In this document: one piece after another, positions 1-12,360 of the stretch
How positions within the stretch are numbered: position 1 is the first letter of the stretch
Layout of the letters: the number at the start of each line of letters is the position of its first letter
NCBI GenBank assembly: GCA_963971225.1
Contig: OZ020269.1
Location: 107,331,486-107,395,485, forward strand
Origin: Melieria omissa
Lineage: Eukaryota > Arthropoda > Insecta > Diptera > Ulidiidae
Direction: 5' to 3'
Length of the DNA: 64,000 bases
Program-made: the position numbers and the translations under genes
The notes under the pieces: model-generated
Told to the model about the DNA's origin: nothing
The model's input: the letters and a program-made list of their open reading frames with translations, nothing else
Databases searched by the model: none

Positions 1-720
1 ACCAACGGAAAAATTGCCGTGTCGGTTTAAACAACAACAAAAACATTTCCACCCCCTCAACTGGACAAAGGCACTGAAACGAGCGTTTCCCCAAAACAGC
101 AGCAACGAAAAAAAACACACACACACACGCACACATTGAACCCACACTTGGGCCTGTCACCCTCGCACGTTCGTCGCTCCCACCCTCCGCGCCGCGCCAG
201 ACCGGGCCCGGCCAACACGCCGCGCCGCAGCTTTGAGTCAATAATAGTGGCCAAAGTAAACGTCATTAAAGTTCTTGAATTACACAAAGTCACCCGGCCC
301 CCTCGTCGCTCGTTCCGCGGCCACGTTGCGCTTTAATACTCGTGGCAAGTCCACACGTACGCGGCGCACTTAAGCCGCTTGCAACATTTACTGCCTGCAA
401 GCGGCTGTTCTGCTGCGCCTCTTGTTCGCTTTGCACTCGTCGTTCATGTTATTGTCGTTGTCGTTGTTGTTGTTGTTGTCGTTGAACGAAATGAAATTGC
501 TAGAAGCAAGCCGGCCCCACACTGACTGCCAGCCGCCGCGGGCTGCGTTCAGGTGCGCACTTTTATGCCGCAGCGCAGCTGGAAGGAGTCGCGGCTTTGC
601 CGCCAGTTGGAGGCAACATTTTAATTTGTTGTCGGAAGCATTTATTCGCGGCGCATTTCGAAGGCAAGAAACTGCAACTAATTTTTGGTAACTATTCGAT
701 TGAAAGTTGCTGACATCAAC
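1..720. other. GC-rich single-copy DNA, no gene supported
   Basis: This stretch is clearly richer in G and C than what follows and carries a (CA)n run near 114-135 and a (GTT)n run near 452-480. Short open frames exist on both strands, but they are low-complexity and have no recognisable domain, signal peptide or splice context. It could be regulatory DNA or part of a neighbouring transcript; nothing decides this. Confidence 0.5.
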
Positions 721-2830
721 AAAGTAGTTTTAGTTATAATTTCTGATTATATAAAAAAGCTTTTTTAAATTAGTGAAAATTAAAAAAAAAGTTGTTAGTA
801 ACGTTGTTATTTTTTAATTGAAATATCGGTCTTGAAAAAAATTATTTTTTTAATTTTTCGGAGAGGTAAAGAAAACAAAAACAATAAAAATTTGAATTGG
901 AACACAAATTTGAATTTTAGCTCAAATTTTTACCAATTTTTTTTTTTAATATTTTGGACTCATTTTTTTATTCAGATGCAACATTTAAAATTTTTTGAAA
1001 AATTCTAAATGGTTTTTTCCGCAAAAAATAAAGTGCTTTGATATGATAAAATATTCAATTAAAATTTTTTTTAAATTTGTGGAAAACCCCAAAAAATGTA
1101 CCAGTCCAGTCCACATGTACCATTCTTTTTTTATACAATAACTGCTTTGAAAAAATTCAATTTTTAAAGTTAAGAAAACAATCATAAACAATTTAAATTA
1201 AAAACAAATTTTCGTTTTGCCTCACATTTGTACAATTTTTTTTTACACAAAATTTTGTTATTCAGAAAAATTTTATGTTTTGAAAAAATCGAAAACATTT
1301 TTTAAACAAGACTCATAGTGAAAAGTAAAAAACTTAATTTTGCATTTTTGAAAAATTTTTGGTTCCGGTATTTTTTTCATGAAATCTAAATTATTTTTAA
1401 TAACCAACAAAAATATTTAAGACAACAACAGAAACCACTATTTAACTTTAAATCAAATTTTTTTATTCAAATCTTTTAGCCACAACTTTATTTTATTTTC
1501 GTAAAACCTAAATTTAGTTTTTTAGAATCAAAAAATATTAAAATTTGGAAAAACAATTTTTCTGGAAATAAGTTTTTTCAGTTATTTTCGGCAGAAGTCT
1601 ATTCAAAAAAATGTTTTCCAGTTTAAAAAATTTAATTTAAATTATTAAAATTAAATTATTAAAAATTATATTATTAAAAACACAAAATTAATAAAAATAA
1701 TAGTGCGGGATCAAATTTATTGGACGCAATTTTTTTCAGAAAAGTTTTTTTAGAAAATAAAAAAAAAAACAAATTTTCGTATACAATGCCAAGCAATTTT
1801 TGTTTTTTTTTTAAGATATGTAAAACACAAATGTTTGTTTCTTAAAAATCAAAAATTTTATAAATAATACACATAAAAAGGGTTTCGTTTTTTTATAGAA
1901 CGACAAAATCAAAAAACAAATCAAATAATTGTTAATTTTGTTTACAAAACTTTTAACTTTTATTTTTTTTCAGATTTAAGCAAACCCTTTTTGAAAAAAC
2001 TTAAAAAAAAAAAAAATTACATATTTAGAACAAAAATAAAAACATAAATTAAAAATAATAATGAAACATAAATTTTAATAAACAAATACAACAAAAATTT
2101 TAAAAATCTTTATTATTTAATAAAAAAAATTGATAACAAATTTGAAAAAAATACAACGGGTATTTTACACAAAAGTTTTCAACTGCTATAATTTGCAATT
2201 CAAATATTTTTAAGAGATATATTTAAAATTATTCTACTTTTCTACATTTTTTGAGAAAACCCACAAAAACAAGCAAACATTAATAAACACAAAAACTTTG
2301 TTTAGAAAAATATAAATTGATTAATAAAATACTGTGTTTATTTTCTTCAAAATTTTTGAAGCTTTAATTTTTAATCCGATATTTTGCAAAAAAAACAATT
2401 TATAAAAATTGGAAAATTTTTTTTTGTATGAATAACCAAAAAACTATAAAGAATTATAAATATAATTAAATTTACAAAATTTTAATTTTTTTGGATACAA
2501 AATTTTTTTTTTTAATAATTTTTAAAAATGTTAGAGAACTAAACAAATTTTGAAAAAGTTATTTTTATTTTACTTTATTATTTTTATTTTAATTTTTAGT
2601 TTTTTTTACAAAGTTTACGGATAAATCAATTAATCAATCAATATACAAATTTTAGTTTTTTAAAGAAATATCTGAATATAATAATTTGGGTTGAAATACA
2701 GATTTCAGAAAAAATTCAAGGTAAATGCAACTTTTCACACAATTTCTGAATTTTCAAAGACTTTGTTCCAGTTCTTCTTCTTTCAAATCAAAGGAAAATG
2801 CGTTTAAAATTAAAATGTCTCCCTTCGAAA
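721..2830. other. AT-rich non-coding desert
   Basis: About 2.1 kb made almost entirely of A/T runs with short interspersed poly-A and poly-T tracts. No open frame with coding character, no terminal repeats and no tandem period were found by eye. The abrupt change in base composition at both ends (near 720 and 2830) separates it from GC-richer DNA. Confidence 0.7.
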
Positions 2831-2965
2831 AGTTTTGAAGCTAAAATTTCTCTCCGTGCAGCGAAAGGACCATCGAGTAAAACTGCTGATTTTTGGGCCG
2901 TCAAAAGGTACCAATTACGTGCGTTGCTCACCGGTCAGCTGCAACAAGCTCAACAGTAGTTTGCC

Positions 2966-3012
2966 GCTCTCTCGGGTCTCGCTCTCGTCTTCGCGCTCAG
3001 TCTCACTCTCCG
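2966..3012 (+). promoter_or_regulatory. GAGA-rich promoter-like segment
   Basis: A cluster of CTCTC/TCTCG words (GAGA-factor-type sites on the complementary strand) followed by an initiator-like TCAGTC at about 2998-3003. It lies where AT-rich DNA gives way to a GC-richer, 5'UTR-like stretch that runs to the splice donor at 4747. There is no clear TATA box, so a TATA-less developmental-type promoter is an inference; other initiator-like sites occur further down (about 3530 and 3670). Confidence 0.25.
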
Positions 3013-3702
3013 CGGCGCCAATCAGTGCACCTGTGCTTCAGGGGCTGCAGGAGCGGCCAACTGCTGCTGCACAGAGAGTCAGCGGTGGCACAAGCAACCA
3101 GCCAACAACACCAACAGCACAAACAGCAGCAACAACAGCTGCACGAAATTTTTTGACACTTGTGACATTTCGTGACACACAAATCAATTTCTGTGCGGTG
3201 GTTACGTGAATTTTTCGCGCAACGGTTACGTTCGTTCCGAAGAAAAGCTTCGTAAAGGAAAATGTAACATTTCGCGTTAAAGTGGTAAAAATCAGCAATG
3301 GGCAAAAGTTCTTGAAACGAAGAGTGCGCTGAGATTTTCGGTGAAATTCACAGTTGACAATAGTGACACAATTTCCAGCACAACTCGCATTTATCGACCG
3401 TGTGCGGCTGACCGACGGACCAGTGGAATGGCCCGTTGAATTCCGGCATTGCAGCAAAGAGCTGAAGAACCGTAACGGCAGCGACAGTGGAATCTTGAAA
3501 CGGATTCAACAAGATTTGGACGAAATTCGATTCAGTGTGAAGCAATTTAGAAGAAAATCTTCAAATTAACGGCAGTGGTGGGGTCTTTGCAGGAGGGTTA
3601 GGGGGGGCGGCGGTGCGTCCGGCCTGCCGCTGGCAAACGTGCGCGCGCTCTCCCAGCCAGCAGCCAGTTGTGCGCTCACTCTCACTCGCAGCACACTCGT
3701 TC

Positions 3703-3733
<31 letters not shown>

Positions 3734-4746
3734 AAAATGTCGCTCATACCACCCAGTGGCCGCTCGCTCGTTGTGGCTAATCGATTTTGTTTCCGGCATT
3801 TTTCACGTGGTTTTTTGCCTTTTCCACTTCACTTCAGCCACGACTATTTACTGCTGTTGCTGCTGCGGTTGTTGTTGTTGTTATTGCTTTGTTGTTGTTG
3901 TTTTTGGCATAACATTACAGCTGCTTTTTCAGCTGTCTAACGATTTTTCCATTTTTCAAACGAATTGTTTCACCCAAAAAATCGGCCATAAATTTATTGT
4001 TGTTGCTCTTGTTACCATTTAAATGTTGTGTTGTTGCGGTTGTGGCAGCTTCTGTTTTTGACTGCCTGCATTTTGTCCTTTTCTTGACAGTTGGCTGCCA
4101 GTTCGGCTGCTGTTTTGCGCTCCTCTTTGCTTTGGCGATTATCCTTGTTTCCTTTCTTCCTGCGACTGCGACACGCGCTCCAGTGTCGCTTCGGCGTCGA
4201 CCTGCCAGTCGTCGCAGCGCATTCAGTGCTTCACGTTCCACGTTGCGTGTGCGCCGCAACAGCTGCAGTCCGCATCCGCGTGCACGAATTGCGTCCGCGT
4301 CCTCGTTCGCCGTCGTCGTTGTTGTCGCCGCCGCCGCCGCCAAATCTGACACTCCACACAATTTGACCTATCGACCGATTTTAGCCTATTTGTCGCTCTG
4401 TGTGTGTGTGTGTCCGTGTGCGCGTTTTATTGCCTTCGATTTTCGCGTTTTCGTGGAACGGGCGCCGCGAAAAAGTGGCAGTGAATTGTTTCGCTTCTCG
4501 TTAAAGGTGCAAAATGCCAAATCCGAATTACATAATGAGCCGTCAACGCTAACGAGCCAACTCAAGTGCAATTAGCCGCAGAAAGCTGGAATTATTTGCT
4601 CGCTCGGCGCTCGCGTTCGCATTGGTGTGGCAGCGAGTGCAGCGGCAGCGAACGGCAGCGCACGGATTCGCTTGTCGCTAGCGGAGCAGAAACAGGAACA
4701 GGAACACGAACAGCTGAGAACATTCGATGCAGCTTAAAGTGAAATG
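2970..4746 (+). other. 5' exon (mostly 5'UTR) of a long-intron host gene; 5' end uncertain
   Basis: The right-hand end is well supported: GAAATG is followed at 4747 by GTGAGT, a consensus donor. The preceding several hundred bases have the look of a fly 5'UTR (CAG/CAA-rich, many GTG/AGTG words, (TG)n at about 3706-3733). An ATG at 4727 opens MQLKVK and runs across the splice site; a second ATG at 4744-4746 is the very last codon of the exon. Spliced to exon 2 at 8011, the first ATG stops at once (a seven-codon uORF including the stop). Spliced directly to the exon at 51050, the terminal ATG starts MVTTAYGLCQDYLPPD, in frame with the exon-2 product. How far the exon extends upstream is unknown; more than one exon may be present. 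Confidence 0.5.
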
Positions 4747-6270
4747 GTGAGTTGTCCTCAAGTTTTACTGCCGCTTGCGTGTTTTGTCATAATTTTTTCT
4801 TTAATCTTGAAAATTGTTGTTATAAATATTTTGAGCAGTTTATTTTTGATTACGATTTGGCCAAGGTGGCTGTTACAAGAGAAATGTCTAACACAGAGTG
4901 TCCTGAGGTCACTCTGGCTGTAAGTAAAAATGATTTAGTTCTACTTGTGCCACAGCTTAGAAGATTTGTTTTACTGAATCCGAGCATTGTATGGAGTTCT
5001 GGTCCTTTGAATGGAGTTAGTGCACTTTTTTGGGGCGATTTAAGATTTTAATGAAGCCTCATGTCTAGATTTCTAGGACCATAAGGTGCTGAGTATCCTC
5101 TGAGGTACTTAGGGTACTGAGCTTCTTAGAGTTGTGGCACTTAAGAAGGATTTTTTAAGATATGTTAGAGTAGCTTTTCAGGGTTTCTAACACCGACCAT
5201 TGTAAACTGTTTCATTAACAATAATCTGTCAATTAAAAAATAATAATTTGTAACAAAATTTTAAGAACATCTAAAAAACTACAGAATATTTTGTGTTAAT
5301 TGAAAATATTCTAAACAATATTTAACAATAAAAGTATAACAAAAAATGCAAGCAACAAATTAAAAATATTGAAAAAAATACCTACGAAACTATTTTAAAA
5401 ATATGAAAAACAAAAAACTATTAGAAATTTCACACACAATTTATTAAACAGATAGATATGTACGAAAGATTCAATAGCAAAAAACAAAAAACAAATTAAT
5501 AAAAAACAAAAATAAATAAATAAACAAAATAAACATAAACCAACAATAAACATAAAAATAACGAATTAAATATTAAAAAAATATTGAAAATAAAAGTTAA
5601 AAAATATAATGAATATAAAATACGTAAAATAACTTTGTGTGCAAATATTGAGAAAATATATTACAAAACTATTGTTTTAATATTTAACAATAAAATATAT
5701 AAAATAGAAAAAATACTTAAAAAAATATAATATACATATATAAAACTATAAAAAATGCACTGAAACATAGTTTAATGAAGAAACAATCTAAATAAAAAAT
5801 AAATAAGGAAAATTAAATAAATAAATGAGATTGAATGAAATAAAAAAAAGAGATATTTATGAAAAAATAAAAGTAATAAGTAAATACACAAATAAGTAAA
5901 CAACAAAAATAAATAAGTTAAAGCAACTAAATGACTAAATAAATAAATAAAGAATAAGGAAATAAATACAAAATATTAAATTAGTTAAAAAATTAATAAA
6001 AAAAATTAAATAAAAAATAAGTAAATTAACTAATTAAAAATATATATATAAAGTAACTAACTATTAAGTAACTAAACTTAATAAAATAAAAATATGTAAA
6101 AAAATTATAAAAAATTATAAAAATTTAATAAAACGTAAAACATATTAAGCGATAAAAATTCAAAATATTGTTGGATAAAACATTACAAACAAAAAATCAA
6201 CAGTAAAAATAATTGTAAAGATTTTATAAAAATATATAAACTATTGAAAATACCATAAAAACGATGAAAA

Positions 6271-7129
6271 ATAAAAAAGAAATATTTAGCATTGAAGCTA
6301 ACACATCGGCTGATAAGTCCCCGGTCTAACGCAGAAAACAAAACTTTTTTCGAGAAATTCAATTTTTTCCATCAACATGGTTTCCTTCAAGAGCGATACA
6401 TTCATTCCGGCACTTCTCTAATATTTCGACACCTTTCTTGTAAAACGACTTATCTATGGCTATGCTATTTTTTTGAGCGATCACATGCTTCGTTCAAAAG
6501 TAATTCGAACTTTAGGTCTTGCAATTTTGCCATCGTAGCAAGAGACCTGTGGCACGGTGCATTGCCTTGTTTGTTGGCTCATGGACGAATGTAATGCAAA
6601 ATATTGCTCCATTGATATTTTGATAGTATCAGCTATCTCCTGCAATTTTACTTTAAAGTTTTCCAAAACGATTTTGTGGACTTTTTTACCGTTATCCGGT
6701 GTAACCACCTCAATTGGCCGCCCGCAGCGCGGCGCATCATCGGTGTTCGTACGACCACGATTAAATTGAGCAAACCAATCAATAATGGTAGAGTTTCCGA
6801 GTGCAGAGTCCGCCTGACACTTGTCCAGCCAGGATTTTGTTTTAATGATGTTTTTCCCCCATCAAAAACGCAATGTTTTATGAAAACTCGAAATTCTTTT
6901 TTTTCCATTGTTCTGAACAGGAGTAAAATCGTTTTACTAAAACAATTGTTACTTTTGAGCCAACCGTCACATGGTAATGAAATGTTTACAATTACCTTTT
7001 GAAGGTTACTACTTAAAATGAAAAATATTATTTCTCGTTTTGTAGCGCTTACAATAGGTCAGACCGGGGTTTTATCATCCGGTGTGTTATTTAAAAAAAA
7101 TAAAAAATAAATATTTAGCATTGAAGCTA
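6271..7129. repeat. 30-bp direct repeats bracketing the mariner derivative
   Basis: The bases just left of the element (6271-6300) recur just right of it (7100-7129) with one mismatch; the last 20 are identical (AATATTTAGCATTGAAGCTA). Mariner normally duplicates only TA, so this is far longer than a target-site duplication. The left copy touches the element; the right copy is separated from it by about 12 bases of A/T. Confidence 0.8.
6301..7087 (-). mobile_element. Internally deleted mariner element (mellifera-type)
   Basis: Terminal inverted repeats of about 28 bases: ACACATCGGCTGATAAGTCC starts at 6301, and the complement of the right end begins ACACACCGGATGATAAAACC. Both continue into CCGGTCT. 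A TA dinucleotide flanks each side (6299-6300, 7088-7089). On the minus strand the transposase N-terminus is readable with frame breaks (MEKKEFRVFIKHC about 6908-6870; TIIDW-like and RGRTNTDD-like helix-turn-helix region; VVTPDNGKKVHKIVLENFKVKLQEIADTIKIS about 6710-6615). It then jumps to C-terminal catalytic-domain residues (QGNAPCH, ATMAKLQDLKFELL about 6580-6510). The middle third is missing, so this is a 787-bp non-autonomous deletion derivative. The N-terminal wording resembles the mellifera subfamily of mariner; that assignment is from memory of the family. Confidence 0.85.
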
Positions 7130-8010
7130 TTAAGAAGAATATTAAAAATATTGGATGTGAAATATAGAATTAGTTAACAATAAAAATAAATAAATAAAAT
7201 TAAAAAAAGATTTTGCATTTACGGCTTTTAAAGATAATGTAAAAAATAATAAATAAAAAATTACAAAAATATAAAATTACAGAAAAATTATTGAATCAAA
7301 TTTAGAAAAGATTTAAGAAATAAATGAAATATGAAGCAATAAAAACTAATAGAGATTACTAAAAAATAAGGAAACAATGGAGAATAAATAATCAAAAATA
7401 AAAGTTATTAAAAATATTAGAAATATTGAACGACATATTACACAAATATAGAAACATAACATAAAACATTATGAAAAAAATAATGAATAACAAACTATAA
7501 AATGTTACAATACCAGAAATATTGAATGAAATATTACCCAAAAATTTGGAATTAGTTAACCATTGAAATAAGTGAAAAAATTTTACAAAAAAATAATAAC
7601 ATACAAATATACTTATTTGGCTGTACTATTAACTATTAAAGATCATTTAAGAAAGATATTGAAAAAAAATTACAAAAATTTAGACTGTAATTTTAAAAAT
7701 AATTGAATACATTTTTGCACATAAAGTAGGGTAACTTTTACATCCCAAGAACCCCTCTTGCGTGCGTCATTGATACCTTATAAATTGTCTATAAAAAATC
7801 AATTTACTCTGTTAGCACATTGAATATTACATTTTTTGGAAAAAGTTTAATAAGAAAGACTTTTATGCACTTATTTATTGCTAATACATAACGCAAATGT
7901 GAATAAGTAAACAATGAAATATATTTTGCACAAAATTGATTTTGGTAACTCAATTAGTTGCAATGCCCATTAACAAGCAAATTATTTTGTTGTATTTTTG
8001 TTTTTTACAG

Positions 8011-8657
8011 AATTAAACTGCAAACGACATCCAAAGCCGACAACAGCAAATATTTGCGAATAAAATTTAAATTTATTCGATAACGAAAAGTTAAAAGCAA
8101 AATATTTGTATACTTAAGCCATTAACAACGAAATTTTTATTAATAAAAATTAATATAAAAAATTACGAAAATTACAAAAAACCGACGAAAGCATAAATTA
8201 CAACAACAAAACGACGAAAGCAAAAAAAATAATTAAAAATCAAGTAAAAAGTTTAAATTTAGTGCATAAAAAAAGCAATCAAGCAGCAAAATTAAGTAGA
8301 AGCAACAACAAAAAGTGTTCATTTGAAGCGGAAAAAGTTATTGTTTAAAGTGCTCGAAGGAAGAAGAAATATTTAATAAAATAAAATTAATTAAGAAAAT
8401 AAAATAAAAATAAATAAACAAAACAAATTTATGCAAAATATTAAATTAAAAAAAATTCTTTAAATTAATTACTGAAAATATAAATAAAAAATCCTAAACG
8501 AATTTTGCATCGCAGCCGCACAACAATAACAACAACAACGACAGCAGTAGCAGCAGCAACAAAATTGCGCCAACCGCAGCAAACAACAGCAGGTCGCTTG
8601 TGTTCTAAAAGCGTAGCCGAATGCGAATCTTAATTACATGCAAAATAAATGGGTACA
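8011..8657 (+). other. Exon 2, 5'UTR portion
   Basis: It starts after a good acceptor (TTTTTTACAG, ending 8010). Composition is typical of a fly leader: CAACAACAA, CAGCAGCAAC, many AAA-rich words. Several short upstream ORFs are present, for example from an ATG near 8431 that stops after ten codons and one near 8621 that overlaps the proposed start in another frame and stops at about 8671. The exon ends with a short coding stretch and a donor at 8679. Confidence 0.55.
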
Positions 8658-8678
8658 ATGAGGCCAAATAAATACGAT
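8658..8678 (+). CDS. First coding codons of host gene (exon 2 start)
   Basis: ATG at 8658 (context TACAATG, A at -3) begins MRPNKYD and the last codon ends exactly at a GTGAGT donor (8679). An in-frame ATG at 8649 would add MGT, but it directly follows a stop codon and has a weaker context. The phase-0 end fits the phase-0 start of the 46-base exon at 51050, where the reading continues VTTAYGLCQDYLPPD. I do not recognise the protein. The seven-codon coding piece followed by a 42-kb intron is typical of large developmental or neuronal fly genes, but no function can be assigned. Confidence 0.5.
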
Positions 8679-8684
8679 GTGAGT

Positions 8685-11640
8685 ATCAATGAATCTTCTA
8701 TTCAATTTATGGTTTTTTTGTTTTTTCTTGGGCGACTCAAACAATAGTCGCTCAATGCCAACGAATGCAAATTCAATAGTTGCGCCCTAAAGTAGTCTGC
8801 AATAATAACAATATCCACAAAAACAACAACAAATTATTGGAATTTTTGTCGAAACTTGTTTTCTTGCAATGTGATGTGATATTTTTTGTGTCACCATATT
8901 CAAAGTTGCAATTGAAACAACAAACAAAATATGCCAACTCGAGTTCAATAACCTCAAAATTGTGCGCATTGTTTTTGTTATTGCTGACAGCGTATGAGAA
9001 CAACACTATAGTGAGACGTTTCCTTTTTTCTGACAGACTGTATTATTGTTATTGTATTTAGTGTTGTTGTTGTTGTTGTTGCTGGTTAAGCAAAGCTAAG
9101 ATTTATTGTTTACGCAGGTCTCGAATAACGTCCACGTTAAGCGTTCAACTTCCCATAACGCTGCCATGTTGCCGCAGTGGGCAGTGCAAAAATATTTACA
9201 CACACATACAAAAATACGTACACACATACACACGTATAGCAGAGAGGGGTATCACAGCGGCCAAGCCATCAGTTCGCAAACAGCTTTCAGCATCTGAGGC
9301 GACAAATTCTCCACATTCTGACGTTCGATGACAGCAGAAGCACTTCAGCTGCATGCCAAATCAATTCGCACACAATTAACAATTCAACAATAACAATAAC
9401 AACAACAACGAGAACAGCAGCAAGTCGCACAACTAATTGAATGTTGCAAACAAATGTTAAATATTTGCAAATGGCAACATTTGTGCTTGAAAATGAAATA
9501 CAAAACAAAGTGAAATGAAAAAGAAAATCCCCGTCAATAGTCAGTTGCAGCTAATTCGTGCACGAATGCCGATAGTGTTGAGGTAGCGCCGCGCTCCCGC
9601 GCCCTGCTCCTGCAACGGCCCCTTCGCACCTGTTCCGTGCGGCAACGCCCAAACGCAACGGTGCACTTCAGGTTGCCGGCAAAATTTACACACTTGTCGA
9701 ATGCACTTCCACATTTTTTCTCTATCGGCTTTTTTGTTGTTGTTGTTATTCTTGACTGCAGTTGGCAATTTAAATATTTATACATCAGCAGCGCGACAGA
9801 CAATGTTGACTGCAATGAAAACATTAACATTACACGAGCAAATTGAGAAATTAAATGCAATTTACGAGACATTTTTGCGGCGCTGAAGGGGCTCATGCCG
9901 CACTGACATGAACACGCGTTGACAAAGTGACAACTGACAGTTGATAGTTTGGAATATTTCAACTAGTCACAAACTGGCCAAAGTGTTCATAAATCTTGTA
10001 CCAAGTCGATATTAATGACAAGAGTTGTTGTAATTAATGTTATTTAGCTGTCAGAAGGTGGCAGCTCGCATCACACTGCAACCGATTGTCGTAGATCGAA
10101 CAGATTTTCAAGGAATTCGATTTTCTTATGCAACTTTCAAGTGTCCCAGTTGTGTTTTTGTTTACGATTTTACTCCCCCACAACGTTGAGTTATTTAGTT
10201 TCGAGTATTTGCCATCCGTATTTATTCGTTTGTCTTTAAAATAGAAATGCAAAATATTTGATTATTAAAATTGTTTTGTTCTAAACGGAACTGACGTAAA
10301 CATTACAAAATGTTTTTATTTATGGTCGATGACAGTTGACTTGAGTGATTTGCGTCAAGCTAAAGTAACTTAAAGTGTCTAATAAAAATGTGAGCAGTGT
10401 TTTGTAGTCGGCATTCAGTGGCTATGAGATTGGATTGCCAGCTAGTGGGGAGTGGGTTCGAACCTCGATTCAAAATTAATATAAGAAATTTATCTTTCGG
10501 TGACTAGAGACCCATTAGACTCTAATGATTAGAGAGAGGAAGACCCACAGTATAACAGAATATGGTTTGAACACAGGGGAATCTCAAAAAAAAAAATACA
10601 AAAATTAGGGTTTCAAATGGAACTAAGAACCTTTTGAAATGGAAATACGTTTCAAAATGAAATTGCTTGAAAGCTGCATGACCCCCCCCCCCCCACCGGC
10701 GCCGGACCCAACGTAAAGAATCCAGCAAATCCGTGCAGTAAGACTTTAAGTTCCTTCCTAAGTACTTTTTTTCTTTAATCCCACCTCACTTTGCCCTATC
10801 ACACTTTTACTCTCGAGTCTTAAGCACAATGGGCTATGTAGCTTAAGTACTCCCCTTATATCCATTCCATTCCATTTTATTCCAACTTAAGAAGAAGATA
10901 CCTGGCTTCAAATATTTGCTCTCGCTACCAGATCTCAAGTATCTCAAGCATATCTAAGTACAAATATTGTCCCATAATGACCATATTTTCTCTTTCTAAG
11001 AACTCGTACAAGCTTTGCCTTGCAATGACCATGTTTCCTCTTCACTCATACAAAAATCTCATACAAATCTCATACAAAAATCTAAGAGTTATCGAAAAGT
11101 TACAAGTCCCAAATTTGTTGGGTGTGAAAAATGTATTAAATTTTCTTGAATTCTTTCAAATTTCTTTCAATTCAATTATTAAATTTGTTATTCTTCAATA
11201 ATGTTAAGAAGAATCATTCAGCATTTTCAAACGTCTTAGATGGTACGAGTGTAGAAGTTTCTGCAAGAGAACAATACTCAGCGACACCTTTTGTACAACA
11301 TATGATTGATAATAAATTGGATTTTAAAAAATCGAAACCATGAATCCTTTTGTTTTTTTATTACCGTATTGCAACATGCGAATTTGTGCAAGGCTTCTGT
11401 AATTCAACAATGTTTTTCTTCTCTATGGACTTTAGAGTACTTTAAACATTAAGGATCATTTTGATATACAGATAGTGAGAATGGTTTTAAAATGAAAGCA
11501 CTTCAAAGGAACCCCGAGTACTTAGTCGTTCAAAGTAGACGGTTGTACATGTTGTTGTTTGTTTTAATGCTTTTGATGGGTTCGATTAGTTTATTTATTT
11601 ATTTATTCGTCCATGGCCCTCACAGCCATGTTCTTACCAT
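8685..11640. other. Intronic unique DNA, no gene supported
   Basis: Alternating AT-rich and (CAA)n-containing DNA. It includes (GTT)n at about 9063-9082, a CA-type run at about 9198-9232 and a homopolymer C run at about 10682-10695. Short open frames here are low-complexity or cross simple repeats. Nothing further was recognised. Confidence 0.5.
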
Positions 11641-12360
11641 TCTTTCTGGTTGATATTGTTATAGGTGGTCAGTCCTCTCAGTGATTTGTTTCTTTTAGCC
11701 TCCAAGGAGCTCCAAGACGAGAACCGAATCTAGCATCCACTTCACAATGCATACGAAGTCGGCGAAGAACGTCTTCCACCTTCTGCTTCTTCTTCTTTTT
11801 CTTCTCGAGCCGAATAGGCAGACAGGAAGTAGAAGATGCTTTCTTTCTCGTCCGGGTTTTCGGGTTGGTATTGTAGAGAATGTCCCGTTTTGGTTGCATG
11901 CTTTCCGATGGGCCGGAGTAAACCCATCTTTCCGATGCCTTTTGTTTAAGAGGTCTGCTGGTCTGATCTATATCTGGCCCAAACTTACCTGCTGAGCTTT
12001 TGCAAGATTTCGTTCTAAAACATCTACTGTTCACTTTAGCAAGGAAATTCTAGTAGACGGCTTTCTAAGGGACGATCATCAATATCAACTTCACTTTAGT
12101 TAAGTGTGGATCCCCTCCGTGCCAGCCCATCGGCTCGTACGTTAGAAAGATTTAATAGAGGTTGGATGCACTGAGACCAAAGATGATCTATTGTACCCCG
12201 TCTCGTTCGATACCGTCGGTATTGTTGTGCCCCGGCACCACATACAAGGTAACTCTGGCTCGATAAGACAACTTCTTGAGCTTATCTTTCCATTTGCGAA
12301 CTGTTCTAGTGGAACTATTAGCCGAGTCCAGCGCTTATGAAGAAGCTTGACTGTCGTATT
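11640..12360 (-). mobile_element. Non-LTR retrotransposon 3' remnant (RNase H domain)
   Basis: On the minus strand, translation with interruptions gives a ribonuclease H domain of the kind found at the end of non-LTR retrotransposon ORF2. DSQA stands at about 12350-12339 and ALDSANSSTRT follows after one stop. Then comes RARVTLYVVPGHNNTDGIER (about 12263-12204), matching the family's WVPGH..I.GNE pattern. A further open stretch to about 11680 reads KSCKSSAGKFGPDIDQT and ends in a Lys-rich region; it may be the tail of the same element. Stops and frame breaks make it a relic. The clade (Jockey-like or other) cannot be decided by eye. Confidence 0.65.

Larger units (their letters stand above)
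4747..8010 (+). other. Intron 1 of the host gene
   Basis: Bounded by GTGAGT at 4747 and by a pyrimidine-rich acceptor ending TTTTTTACAG at 8010. The content is strongly AT-rich, largely A-runs, apart from the mariner derivative at 6301-7087 and a somewhat more balanced start (4747-5200). A 99-residue frame just inside the donor begins at a TTG and has no recognisable features, so I treat it as non-coding. Confidence 0.5.

Noticed and set aside
422..691. 89-residue frame starting with a hydrophobic stretch (possible secreted peptide)
   Set aside because: The hydrophobic part comes from a (GTT)n run and the rest has no family resemblance.
3997..4575. 192-residue plus-strand open frame over the 5' exon
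   Set aside because: Low-complexity Val/Ala/Cys/Arg composition from GTT and CG-rich DNA, overlapping frames on both strands, no domain.
10395..10470. tRNA-like element with a GGTTCGAACC B-box-like word near 10453
   Set aside because: The A box is poor and the T arm does not pair; no body or tail similarity to the SINE at 40909 was found.
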